Positions 54,930 to 64,000 of a stretch of 64,000 nt of DNA are shown here, piece by piece. Source of the stretch: Zingiber officinale (Eukaryota; Streptophyta; Magnoliopsida; Zingiberales; Zingiberaceae); the NCBI RefSeq assembly GCF_018446385.1, contig NC_055990.1, forward strand, positions 135,668,996 to 135,732,995, in the 5' to 3' direction. Numbering within the stretch: the stretch's first letter is position 1; every line of letters begins with the position of its first letter. The notes under the pieces were generated by a model. It worked only from the letters and a program-made list of their open reading frames with translations. It was not told the origin of the DNA and did not search any database. The position numbers and the translations under genes were made by a program.

Positions 54930-57148
54930 TGTAACGACCCGCCTTCTACTACTAAGCTGTAAGGCCGATCGCTACAGTTATGCTGAGCTAACTGTGCGGA
55001 AAACTGATCTAATTTAAATTTTAGTTACTAACTGATAACTATTCTTGGTTCTACATGTACTGAAGGATGTACTCTAGGAATACCAGGTGTATCCTACATC
55101 CCCTAAGAACTAGAAGCTGATCTGCTAAGTTTCTTGGTCGAAACTGAACTTCCCAATCGATCCAGACTGAACTGGGTCGATTGCTCTCTGTTGGATCGAT
55201 CCATGGATCGATCCAGACTGCTACTGTACTTGGGTGATAATCTGGATCGATCGGCTGATCGATCCAGGCTCACTGATCGATCCAGTGATCGATCCAGCGT
55301 GCTTATGTGCACGGGACTTTATTTGGATCGATCGGCTAATTGATCCAACATAGGTCAATCGATCCAATGATCGATAAAAAACCTTTCTGTTCGCGGGGGA
55401 TAGCTTGGATCGATCGACCGATCGATCCAGAGGCCTTCTGTTCGTGACAAAATGTGACTGGATCGATCGGATGATCGATCCAGAAGCCTTCTGTTCGCCG
55501 AATCAACCCTCAATCGATCCATGGATCGATCGGGGACCCCAAATCGATCCATGGATCGATCAGAGTTTCTGATTTCGCATTAAAACTCTGATTTCTGCAC
55601 TAGTTCGTGCCAAAATCTCACACAACAATTATACAATGCATGGAAAACATTCTAATATCTAATAACTAGCATTCTAACATGACATAGTGCAAGGTTTATT
55701 AATTCATAGCATTTAAACCACTAGGAATGCCGAAAAGTGTCTTAAGAAAGAAACCAAGTTCTTAATTTGCTAACCCCCCTAAGGATCTTCATTCCAGGTT
55801 CCTGCCACACACACCATCACTGCATTGACCTTCAGCTTCCTCTGCTAATCCATTTTCCCTTTACCTTTATCTGCAGTATAAGGAAAAAGTATCTATAAGC
55901 TTTCGCTTAGTAAGAAACCATCTACTCACAAAAACAATGCATACGATGCCACTCATGATTTGAAAGTCATGCTATTTGAAAAACATATTGAATATGCAAG
56001 CATGGCATGGCATGGTATCATACAAAGCATGGCATAACATAAGCTGAACATCAAATAAAACTGATCATAACATGTCTAGAACTGTATATGAAGCTATCAT
56101 ATTTAACAACTGAAATAAGCTGAGTTGATACAAAAGTGAGCTAAGCTGAAGCTGAGCTAATACTGAATTCCATTATGTTTTAAAACTGATTTGGAAAACT
56201 ATTATACATAATAGATAAAAATACTAAACATGCTGCTGTAGGGCCCTGGCAACTGTACTTGCGCGCATCCCTAACTAGACCCGAGATTGCAAGTTCCGAA
56301 TCTAGTAGGGTTTACTAGGTTAGCTAAACCTAGGGACGACTATGGGAGTCCAACCCAGTGGATATCTAATCCAGTACAGTGCCGCTGCTGAAAGTAAAAT
56401 ACTGAAATGCTAATCAGCTGAATCTAGGTTATCTGAACCTAGAACTAGGTTGTCTGAACCTAGAGGCGACTGTGGGAGCCCACCCATTGGACATCTAGTC
56501 CCATAAAGCTGAAATAAAACTGACATGCTGGTTTAAATGCTTCTATGCATTTCACTATGCTGTTAAAACTGTCTAATGTTGCGCTAAACATTTTATCGAA
56601 CACCTAGTGTGCTCCAACTCTCCTCTCTAATAGGGGAACCACCTCTAGGCACCCGACGATGTCTAGAACCTCTATCTGAAGAGGTAAAACGCGTCCGGCC
56701 CATCCAGAGATACTCAACTAACCCCTAAGTTGGCGAAAAGAATTAAATACACTCTAGATATCGATAAAAAAAAAATCTACGTATAACTAAATTATAAGCA
56801 TGCAATCAAACGAGAGCTACTTATACTGCAGGTGAGGGGTTTCTTACGTCGTGTGATAGATTTCTTACAAATCTAATCGCTAGAAATTCCGGTGGAGACG
56901 ACTTCTCGACGATTCGCTCGCGTCCACGCATTTTTCTCGCGGAGGGGAACGTCCTCGTATCGAAGATCTCGCCGGAAAGTGCTCCTAGAGCCCTTGGGGC
57001 TTGGTGTGCCGAGAGAGGAAGAAGAGGGAAGAGGCGGCGGTGAGGTTTCGGTGGTGAGGGTTGAGAAGTTGCCGAACCCAAAAAATATAATCCAAAACCT
57101 ACTTAAGTTTTCCAATTTATATTAAGTGGGTAACTAGGCCCAACTCAA
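54930..57148 (-). mobile_element. 5' LTR of the Tekay-like element, truncated
   Basis: Collinear with 47559-49773 with few differences, including the GATCGATC array (55165-55565) and the GC-rich block. Similarity ends at CCCAACTCAA (57148); the last about 243 bases, equal to the promoter-side U3 start on the minus strand and the tRNA-like segment, are missing and replaced by an unrelated LTR fragment. Confidence 0.93.
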
Positions 57149-57264
57149 CAAATTCTTGGTGTTTGCGTTGTCTGTCTTTGTTTTCCACTGCGTATTTACT
57201 CAAAACGAATGAATTAGCCATGAGCGCTATTTACCCCCCCTCTTTAGCGCTTTGCGATCCTACA
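57149..57264 (+). mobile_element. LTR 3'-end fragment of a copia element, in reverse relative to the flanking gag
   Basis: It ends TTTACCCCCCCTC...GCGATCCTACA, the same kind of LTR end as at 38116 and 62098. No primer site follows on the plus strand; instead a minus-strand gag remnant begins. The piece therefore marks a rearrangement joining two broken elements. Confidence 0.6.
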
Positions 57265-57868
57265 CCGAGTAGTATTAGTTTGTTCGTGAAGCTCGAATTC
57301 AGAAAATAATTCATTTAATTTAATTAAAGAAAGGTCCTTAGAAACTTTGTAAGCATCTACGATGCATGCCCACAAAGTATTCCTCAGAAAGGCGTTGAGT
57401 GCACACCTGATGACATCACGGTTTTCCACCTTATGACCGATTGCGTGGAGGTCATTGAGCAAGTATTAAATCCGTGAGTGAAGTTGGCTTGTCGATTCAC
57501 CTTCTTACATTTTTATGTTATATAATTTATTTAATATCAAATCATGTTTGCTTACCTTCATGTCAGAAGTTCCCTCGTGCAACTCGATCAACTTTTCCCA
57601 TAGCTCCTTTACGCTTGAGAATGGGCCAATTCGGTTCAACTCTTCTTTTAGCAGGCCGCATTGTAGAGTCAGAGTAGCCTTTGTGTCAGCCTTGATCTTC
57701 TTTCTTGTTGGTGCATCCCATTTTTCGCACGGGATGAGGACTCCATCTTCAGTGGGATATGTGAATCCCATCTGGATGATTATCCATATCTCGACTTGCA
57801 TCTTGAGGTGGTACTCCATTCCTCCCTTCCAATAATCAAAGTCTTCACTAGAGAAGAGGGGAGGTCAT
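57265..57868 (-). pseudogene. gag: Copia gag remnant
   Basis: On the minus strand: SSEDFDYWKGGMEYHLKMQV from about 57860, then EEELNRIGPFSS-type and VKELWEKLIELHEGTSDMKV, then after two in-frame stops NDLHAIGHKVENRDV, LWACIVDAYKVSKDLSL and LFSEFELHEQTN. This is the UBN2-type gag of SIRE-like copia elements. The frame is preserved through both stop codons (near 57508 and 57472), so decay is by point mutation; it is cut off at about 57268 by the LTR fragment. Confidence 0.85.
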
Positions 57869-58150
57869 GCAATGCTATAACCTTCTTGGTGTGCTATTAC
57901 GAAAATCTTGCACACACACAAAAAAACTTGTACCAAGACTTGGTCTTGGATTAATAGTGTAGGATAAAGAATTTAAATAAATGAACTCGAGTGGTGTTGC
58001 ACCAGCTTCAAGAAGGAAGAAATCTTGATTGCAATAAAATTGATCGGAATGAGGCAACTATACCGATTTCGATCGACTTCGAAAAATAAAACTACTAATA
58101 CCACGAAACAATTGCTTGAATGGTGGTTTCATCGATTTGAAGCAACCCCG

Positions 58151-58161
58151 CTCTGATACCA
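58151..58161 (-). other. Primer binding site, initiator tRNA-Met
   Basis: The plus strand CTCTGATACCA, complement of TGGTATCAGAG, two bases from the LTR start at 58164. Positions 57869-58150 are the non-coding leader. Confidence 0.9.
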
Positions 58162-58163
58162 AT

Positions 58164-59394
58164 TGTAGGATCATTGCGTTAGAGGGGGTGAATAACACTC
58201 GTGGCTAATTCATTTTGAAAAACATGATCAAAGATAATATAGCGAAAAGAAAGACAGAAGGCCCGTGATCGTTGACCGCTTTCATTGGGAAATTCACTAT
58301 CAGTTCGGCAAATCTTTACAAAGATGAATATAATGGATTTATAATTTAAGTGCAGTAATTAAAAGTATACCAACAACTTATGGGGATCTGGAAGGTTGTC
58401 CTTTTAGTTGTTGGAGTCGTGTCACTCTATCGTCGGAGTTGTGTTTCTCGGTTGTTGGAGCAGCGTCACTCGGTCATCAGAGTCATGCTGTGGAGTCACA
58501 AGAACATCTTTGGAGTAGTGCGCAAGAATGCAATTGCAAATGCAATCTTTGTTTTGTCTCTTGGTGGAGTGCTGCTTATATAGGTTGTTCCGAGTGCTTG
58601 GATCCCTTCTGGGCGCCTAGACCGTGATGTTAGCCCGTCCAATCAGTGCGTTCCAACCTGGCGATGAGAGAAGTTTTGGCATTTCGAGTGCTTGGACCAG
58701 ATCTGGGCGCCTAGACCAACTCCGGGTGCCTAGACCAGCTTCGGGCGCCCGGACTGACTTTTTCAACAACTTATTTTCTTGTAAAATAAAGTCAGTCTAG
58801 GCAGTATAAAATATATGTAAAATATGAACTTGACAGCTTCTGACTATCCGATTCTGACTTTGAGTGTCTAGTTCTAACTTTGAGTTCGACTGAAACTCTA
58901 AGTCGAACAGACATCTACTATTCCCTCATTGGGGGAACGCGCCCTCAGCTACTCTTTTCAGGAGAGTTTACCTTTTTCCAGACTAGTCCTCCAGACCATC
59001 TGGAGTTTTGCTTAGCGTTCGAGACTTTAGGTTTTCATGCTGAACGTCTGCTCCACGGCCCGTCCAGACTTCCACCCGGTCTGCGACCACTAGGATTTTC
59101 ACCTAGAGTTCCCAACTTTAAGATTTCACCCAAAGTACTCGACCCACTAAGCCTTCGCCTTTCCTAACCTCAGTTAGGACTTTCCACCACCTAAGTTTAC
59201 CTCCCGTAGGACCTAAGGTTACCTCCCCCTAGGATTTTCCACTTGCCTAGAATCTACTAGGACTTTTACCTAAGAACACTTAGGACTTTCTTGCAAGCTC
59301 ATTCAACCTTGTTAGACAACAAGTAACCTTAACTTTGGACCTTTTACCATAATCAAAACTTAGGTTTGATCGTCTGGTGCTCCCTGCACCAACA
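58164..59394 (-). mobile_element. 5' LTR of a minus-strand copia element, 1231 bp
   Basis: The plus strand starts TGTAGGATCATTGCG and ends CCCTGCACCAACA; on the minus strand it begins TGTTGGTGCAGGG, like the other SIRE-type LTRs here. GC-rich GGGCGCC repeats lie at 58600-58755 and a hairpin array at 59160-59330. Its 3' part of the element (pol and 3' LTR) is missing. Confidence 0.85.
59160..59330 (-). repeat. Covarying hairpin array
   Basis: Read on the minus strand: CCTAAG-TGTT-CTTAGG (59271-59286), CCTAG-TAGATT-CTAGG (about 59249-59264) and CCTAAC-TGAG-GTTAGG (about 59165-59180), each preceded by AAGT. The arms differ but match within each unit, as in the LTRs at 29588 and 37008. Confidence 0.88.
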
Positions 59395-59399
59395 CTGAT

Positions 59400-60387
59400 G
59401 TCTTTCTAGATTTAAAAATTACATTTATTATACCATCTCTATGACGGAACTTAATTTTAATTTCTTGTTTAGATAAATCAGGTTATTCTTGTTCATTTAG
59501 AAATAAAATTTTTAGTATTTTATTTAATTCAATGTTGGTTGGCAATGATTTATTGATTCATAAGATGTATAAATTGAACACCTTAACTCCTACTACTAAC
59601 AACATAATAATGAATAGTATAGGTACAGAACATAAATTGATTGATGAGAATTTTTTCATGTTGTAACATAGGCATTTAGGACATATATATAAACAATACT
59701 TATAAAGGTTAATGTCACATAGAATTCTTGATTGCCTTGACATGTCAAATTTTAATGTCTGCATATAGTGTGTTAAGTGGAAAATGACTAACAAAAGAAA
59801 TAAGGGGACAAGCCATTGTAGTGATGCTTTGGAGCTAATTCATACGGACATTTGTGAAAAATTTCCTAAGGCATTTTGGAATAGACACACATATTTTATT
59901 AACTTCATAGATAATTACTCATGATTTGACTATTTATAACTTATTAATAAGAAATCACAATCTCTGGACATGTTTAAAATTTTTAAAGTCAAAGTTGAAA
60001 ATCAACTAAGTAAGAAAATTAAGATCATATAATATGATCGTAGTGGTGAATATTATGGCCGATATGATGAATCAGATGAACAACGTCATTGACCCTTTGT
60101 GAATTACCTTATTTAGTGTGGAATCATACCTCAGTATACCATGCTTGGTACTCCAATCATACAGGTGTAGTTGGTCAGCGATGTAATCGAACCTTAAAAG
60201 ATATGATGAGAATTATGATAGTTTTTATTCTCTGTCAGAGTCTTTATAGGGTGAGACACTCAAGATTATAGTTTACTTGCTTAATAGAGCTTTTAGTAAG
60301 ACAGTGTCTAAAACCTTATATGAGTTGTTGCTGGGTAGGAAGCATAGCATTAGACATGCAAACGTTTAGGGTTATCTAATTAAGGCT
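59400..60387 (+). pseudogene. pol: Old copia pol: GAG-pre-integrase and integrase
   Basis: Translations across several frames and stops show SCLDKSGYSCSF-like sequence (about 59470), HRHLGHIYKQYL, ALELIHTDICEKFPKAFWNR, FINFIDNYS, DMFKIFKVKVENQLSKKIK, YDRSGEYYGRYDESDEQRH, CGIIPQYTMLGTP and the R.LKDMMR segment, in the normal order for a TNT1-94-like copia integrase. Many stops and small indels show great age. The coding sequence is interrupted by the solo LTR at 60393 and resumes at 62104. Confidence 0.85.
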
Positions 60388-60392
60388 AGATC

Positions 60393-62098
60393 TGTTGGTG
60401 CAATCGACCCCCGAGGTTTTAATGTCCAACAAATATATTTAAGTATGTTTAATGGTGCTTAGTCTTGGAAAGTCCTAGTTGTAGGCTAGGCAAGGGAAAT
60501 CTCGGTAGATCGTGGAAGCCAGGTGGATTCGATAGATCTGGAGGATCTAATCCCTGGGTAGCCGAATACTGAATCCTAGTTGTAGGCTAGGGATGAGAAA
60601 TCTCGGTAGATCGTGGAAGCCATGTGGATATATCTGAAGGACCTGATCCTTGGGTAGTCGAATACTGAGTCTTGGTGAGTAAAGCTAGGTGGAGAAAACC
60701 CTAGGGGGTGGTAACCTTAGGTTCTAGTGAGTGAAGCCAGATGGAGAAAATCCTAGGGTGAGATAACCTTAGGTAACGAGAAGTCTTGGAGGAGTGAACT
60801 CCAAGCAAGGTTAATCACGCAGTCGACCGGACCAGCTGATCTTGGTGATCCTAAGTTTAGTTTTACCATAGCATTCTATATTACTATTATTGCTGCTGGC
60901 TAATGTAGTATTGTAGGAAATGCCTTAGTGGATCAGGTGATCAGACACTGAGCAGAGAAAGTTCAAACAAGTCTGGAGGACCAATGTTTAGCAAGTAAGT
61001 TGAGCAAGCAACTGGAGGAGTAACAGTGAGGTTGTGTTCCTGAAAGGAACAACCTAAGGTCGTTAATCCAACTGAAGAAATTTGGAAGGTTTCCAAGTTG
61101 ATATCAAGACAGTTGAACTATCTATTATTATTACCCATGCATTTATTATTAGTGTGCTAATATCTGTTTTACAACATTATTGTCTAACACTGTTTTGCAG
61201 GTTTGGCCTGATCGGTCGATCGAACAAGGCCAATATAGAGAAGATATTTGTTCAGACCAAAACAGAGCAAGGTCCGATCAAAGCTTGATCGATCGACCGA
61301 ACAAGATGATCGGTTGACCGAACCCTGATGACTCAGCACAGTTCATATCGAGTAGAAGCAAAGAAGGAAAGCTTGCTGATCGATCGACCAAACACATGGA
61401 TCAGTCGAATGGACAATCATCACATTAAAGGCGCAGTAAGTGCAAATCTTGGCAAATTTCGATGAACAGGGAAGGATCCTATTTGGTAGACCGAAAAGAA
61501 GGATCGGTCGACCGAACCCTTAATGGTCATTAAATATCGAAGATCGAATCAGTATCAGATCTCAGCGAAGATGGAAGGGAGATGGTTCGGTCGACCAAAC
61601 GCAAGGATCGGTCGATCGAACGTCGACGACTCTTATAAAAGTGAGCTTGAGGCCCGAGGCTGTGTAACGAAGCAATGAAGCAAGAAATCTGTTCGAATTT
61701 CATCTTTGTGCAAGCTACGATTCATGCTATGACTACTCATTTACTGCTCCAAGAAGTGCCGACCGAGCCTCGACTTTTATATACTGTCGAAATAACTTTC
61801 TTTTGCTTGCATTGTACTTAATTCAAGTAAGATAGTAGGTTGTTACTATCTTACTCATCTTCTTGTATGCACTGCTTCTTTCCGAGGTTTTCAAAAAGAA
61901 GAGTTTTAGTGAATTGTCCAATGGTACGATTAAGGATCATGGGTCTTGGAGTAGGAGTCGAGCTAGGCTTCGAATCAAGTAACCAAACGAGTCATTTACT
62001 TTCCGCTACATATTCTAATTGTCTTTAAAACATGTAAAGAAAAGATTTTAGAGTGTGATATTCACACCCCCCCTCTATCGCACTCTTTCGATCCTACA
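60393..62098 (+). mobile_element. Solo LTR, 1706 bp
   Basis: It begins TGTTGGTGCAATCGACC and ends TTTCGATCCTACA; AGATC flanks both sides (60388-60392 and 62099-62103). No primer site or interior follows, and the interrupted integrase sequence continues directly (after AGATC: ATATAGGCCTAATG). It holds CCTAG-TTGTAGG-CTAGG hairpins (about 60475-60600) and a GGTCGACC/GGTCGATC palindrome cluster (61209-61625). Strand is assigned from the terminal sequence, which ends like the plus-strand LTRs. Confidence 0.95.
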
Positions 62099-62103
62099 AG
62101 ATC

Positions 62104-62961
62104 ATATAGGCCTAATGAAAAGAAACTGGACTCAATAACTATGACTCGTCATTTTATTGAATACTTTGAGAAGTACAAGGGATATAAATTTTATGACCCT
62201 TCTAAAGGGAAACACCAAATTCATAGAGGATAGTGGGAGTGATATTGTTAGTGAAATATCTTTTGAGGAAAGTGTTAGCGATTCTCTTGTGGTCTTTACT
62301 AGTGTAATGAATAGCAATATTGTTACCATGTCCTACATAATAGATATTGCACATCTAGTGGGAGCAGTAAACCAAAATATTCTTGTATAATCTCCAATGC
62401 AATTGGAGGGTCCTTCCACTCAAATGGAGATATTACCTCATGTTGATATGTAAGTACATCAACCACTTCAAGCACAAGTGCTTTTAAGGCAATCTAGTAG
62501 GGATATAAGATTCATAGTTTCTCATGATTTTGTTTATCTCCAAGAGCACAAGTTTGATATAGGGTTCATAAGTGATCTTATCTCTTTCCTAGAAGTCAAA
62601 TAATGCTCTAATCTCGAAAGGTGGATTAACGTCATGCTAACAGAGTTGAAGTCTATGGGGGATAATGGTGTTTAGGAACTTGTCGAATTGCCTGAAGGTA
62701 TGAAACTCGTTGGTTGTAAATTGATATTTAAATCCAAATAAAATTCAAAGAGCTATGTCGAAAAGTATAAGGCTCATTTTGTTGCCAAGAGATTACCTCA
62801 AAAGTAGGGCATTAATTACAAGAAGACTTTTTCGCATGTGTCGAAAAAAAACTCTCTTAGGATAATCATGGCACCTATAACTCATTTTAATTTAGAGCCA
62901 CATCAAATGGACATCAAAACTATATTCTTAAATGGTAATATTCGGGAAATTATATACATGG
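62104..62961 (+). pseudogene. pol: Old copia pol continued: integrase end and reverse transcriptase start
   Basis: It opens with YRPNEKKLDSITMTRHFIEY and YKGYKFYDPSKGKHQIH, then a linker, then RT motifs ELVELPEGMKLVGCKLIFKS, VEKYKAHFVAKRLPQK and HQMDIKTIFLNGNIREIIYMV. It is collinear with the piece before the solo LTR. At 62962 it is interrupted again, within the RT palm, by another LTR. Confidence 0.9.
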
Positions 62962-64000
62962 TGTTGGTGCAAGTTGCACCAGAATCAAACCTGAGTTTTG
63001 ATGTTGTCAAAGGTTCAAGTTAAGTCTTGTTGTGATCTAACAAGTTGACTAAGTGTGCAGGATGTTTACTCAACCGGGAAAGACCTAGTTGGAGGCTAGG
63101 CAGGAGAAATCTTAGCAGTTCGTGGAACCCAGGTGCAAGTCCAAGTGGGTCGAGGGGACCAGATGCTTGGCGGTGTGATCGAGAGGTCTGGAGGATCGAA
63201 GATCAAAGGAAAAGTCCTAGGGAGCCGATCAAGGCTGAGTGAAAAGTCCAAACTAGATCTGGAGGATCTAAGTTTGACAGGTAGGTTGAGGTAAACAACT
63301 GGAGAGCGACACTGAGGTCGGGTTCCCGAAGGGAACAACCTTAGGTTGCTGATCCAACTGAAGAAACTGGGAAGGTTTCAAAAGTTGAAATCAAGACAGT
63401 CCTACTGTCTTGCATATTATTCCTGCTTCATATTATTGCTCTAACATCTGTTTTGCAGGAGACTTTTTTGTCTAATACTATTTTGCAGATCTGAGCTGAT
63501 CGGTCGACTGAATAGTAGGATCGGTCGACCAAACCAAGCAGAATCAGCACAGAAATCAGATCAGATCAAAACTGAGTCCAAGTCAGATCAAAGCTTGATC
63601 GGTCGACCGAACCGTAAGATCGGTCGACTGAACCATAGTGACTCATCACAGGACAGATCATCAACATCGATCAGCAGTAAAGGAAATAAGCTGATCGGTC
63701 GACCGAACCTGGGGATCGGTCGACTGATCCAATCAGCATTTATTCAGCATTAAATGATGATCTCGGCAAAATCACGACGAACAGGGAAGGAAGCTGTTCG
63801 GTCGACCGAAGGGCATGATCAGTCGACCAAACCATTAAAGACCAGTAAATGTGAAAGATCGAGGCCAGCTTCGAACTTCAGCCAGGAAGGAAGGGAGCGG
63901 GTTCGGTCGACCGAACAGTGGGATCGGTCGACTGAACCTCCAGTACATCTATAAAAACAGGCTCAAAGACAGAGGCAAACAGAACCTTCTGATCAATTCT
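62962..64000 (+). mobile_element. LTR of a copia element, running off the window end
   Basis: It begins TGTTGGTGCAAGTTGCACC directly after ATACATGG in RT; the expected TSD would be CATGG (62957-62961), with its second copy beyond the window. Contents: CCTAG-TTGGAGG-CTAGG (about 63087) and CCAAGTG...TGCTTGG (63138-63166) hairpins, then a GGTCGACC array (63500-63945). The end AAACAGGCTCAAAGACAGAGG may lie near the transcript start (ATAAAAACAGGC, 63951). Confidence 0.85.
63500..63945. repeat. GGTCGACC palindrome array
   Basis: Units such as GATCGGTCGACCGAACC and GATCGGTCGACTGAACC alternate about every 25-50 bases (63501, 63525, 63597, 63619, 63693, 63713, 63796, 63817, 63902, 63922). The core TTCGGTCGACCGAA is a 14-base perfect palindrome. 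Units come in pairs with a short spacer, like the GATCGATC arrays of other LTRs. Confidence 0.92.

Larger units (their letters stand above)
47559..57148 (-). mobile_element. Ty3 chromovirus, Tekay-like, nearly complete, 9.6 kb
   Basis: LTRs: 47559-50016 (complete, TGTAAC...GTTACA) and 54930-57148 (truncated). On the minus strand: LTR, primer site, gag, zinc knuckle, protease, RT, RNase H, integrase, chromodomain, polypurine tract, LTR. LTR starting TGTAACACCC on the minus strand and the chromodomain place it with Tekay/Del chromoviruses. LTRs differ by only scattered bases, so insertion was recent. Two frameshifts in pol and loss of about 245 bases of the 5' LTR (including its U3 start) make the copy inactive. 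Confidence 0.95.

Overview
This window is plant nuclear DNA made almost entirely of nested transposable elements. I found no ordinary host gene, rRNA or convincing tRNA gene. Plant origin follows from the element families: Ty1/copia elements primed by initiator tRNA-Met, a chromodomain Ty3 element, an Athila/Tat-like element primed by tRNA-Asp, a CACTA transposon with TNP2 and C48-protease genes, and a MITE. A monocot, possibly Zingiberales, is my guess from the overall look; it is not proven here.

Layout. (1) 1-5012: minus-strand Athila/Tat-like internal region with gag, a degenerate tRNA-Asp primer site and a complete 2.0 kb LTR. (2) 5013-9365 and 44992-46577: remains of an older minus-strand LTR element carrying a plus-strand (antisense) reading frame of Transposase_28 type, with a MITE in its 5' leader. 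(3) 9371-44986: a Ty1/copia element on the minus strand that split that frame. TSDs TCTTC flank it. Its 3' LTR holds a 10.9 kb CACTA transposon (TSD ATC). Its 5' LTR holds two non-autonomous gag-only copia elements (29588-36857, TSD AGTAC; 37008-44495, TSD GTAAT). (4) 46578-47558: a microsatellite, an LTR fragment and a small TRIM. (5) 47559-57148: a young Tekay-like chromovirus on the minus strand with near-identical LTRs, two frameshifts and a truncated 5' LTR. (6) 57149-64000: an inverted LTR scrap, a minus-strand copia LTR plus gag, an old plus-strand copia pol cut by a solo LTR (TSD AGATC), and a further LTR running off the end.

How parts interact. The two gag-only elements lack pol and must have been moved by enzymes of other copia elements; all the copia-type elements here with a visible primer site share the tRNA-Met site. 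The CACTA element keeps ends, subterminal repeats and both genes, but each gene has a stop codon. The degraded copia pol has nonsense codons, a 1-base gag frameshift and a 25-base duplication of the reverse-transcriptase catalytic motif.

Most interesting signal. Several different LTR families carry arrays of small hairpins whose stems differ from unit to unit but stay complementary (covariation). A second hairpin class, built on GATCGATC arms, is shared by a Ty1/copia LTR and a Ty3 LTR. Differences between the two LTRs of one element fall on whole hairpins or hairpin arms.
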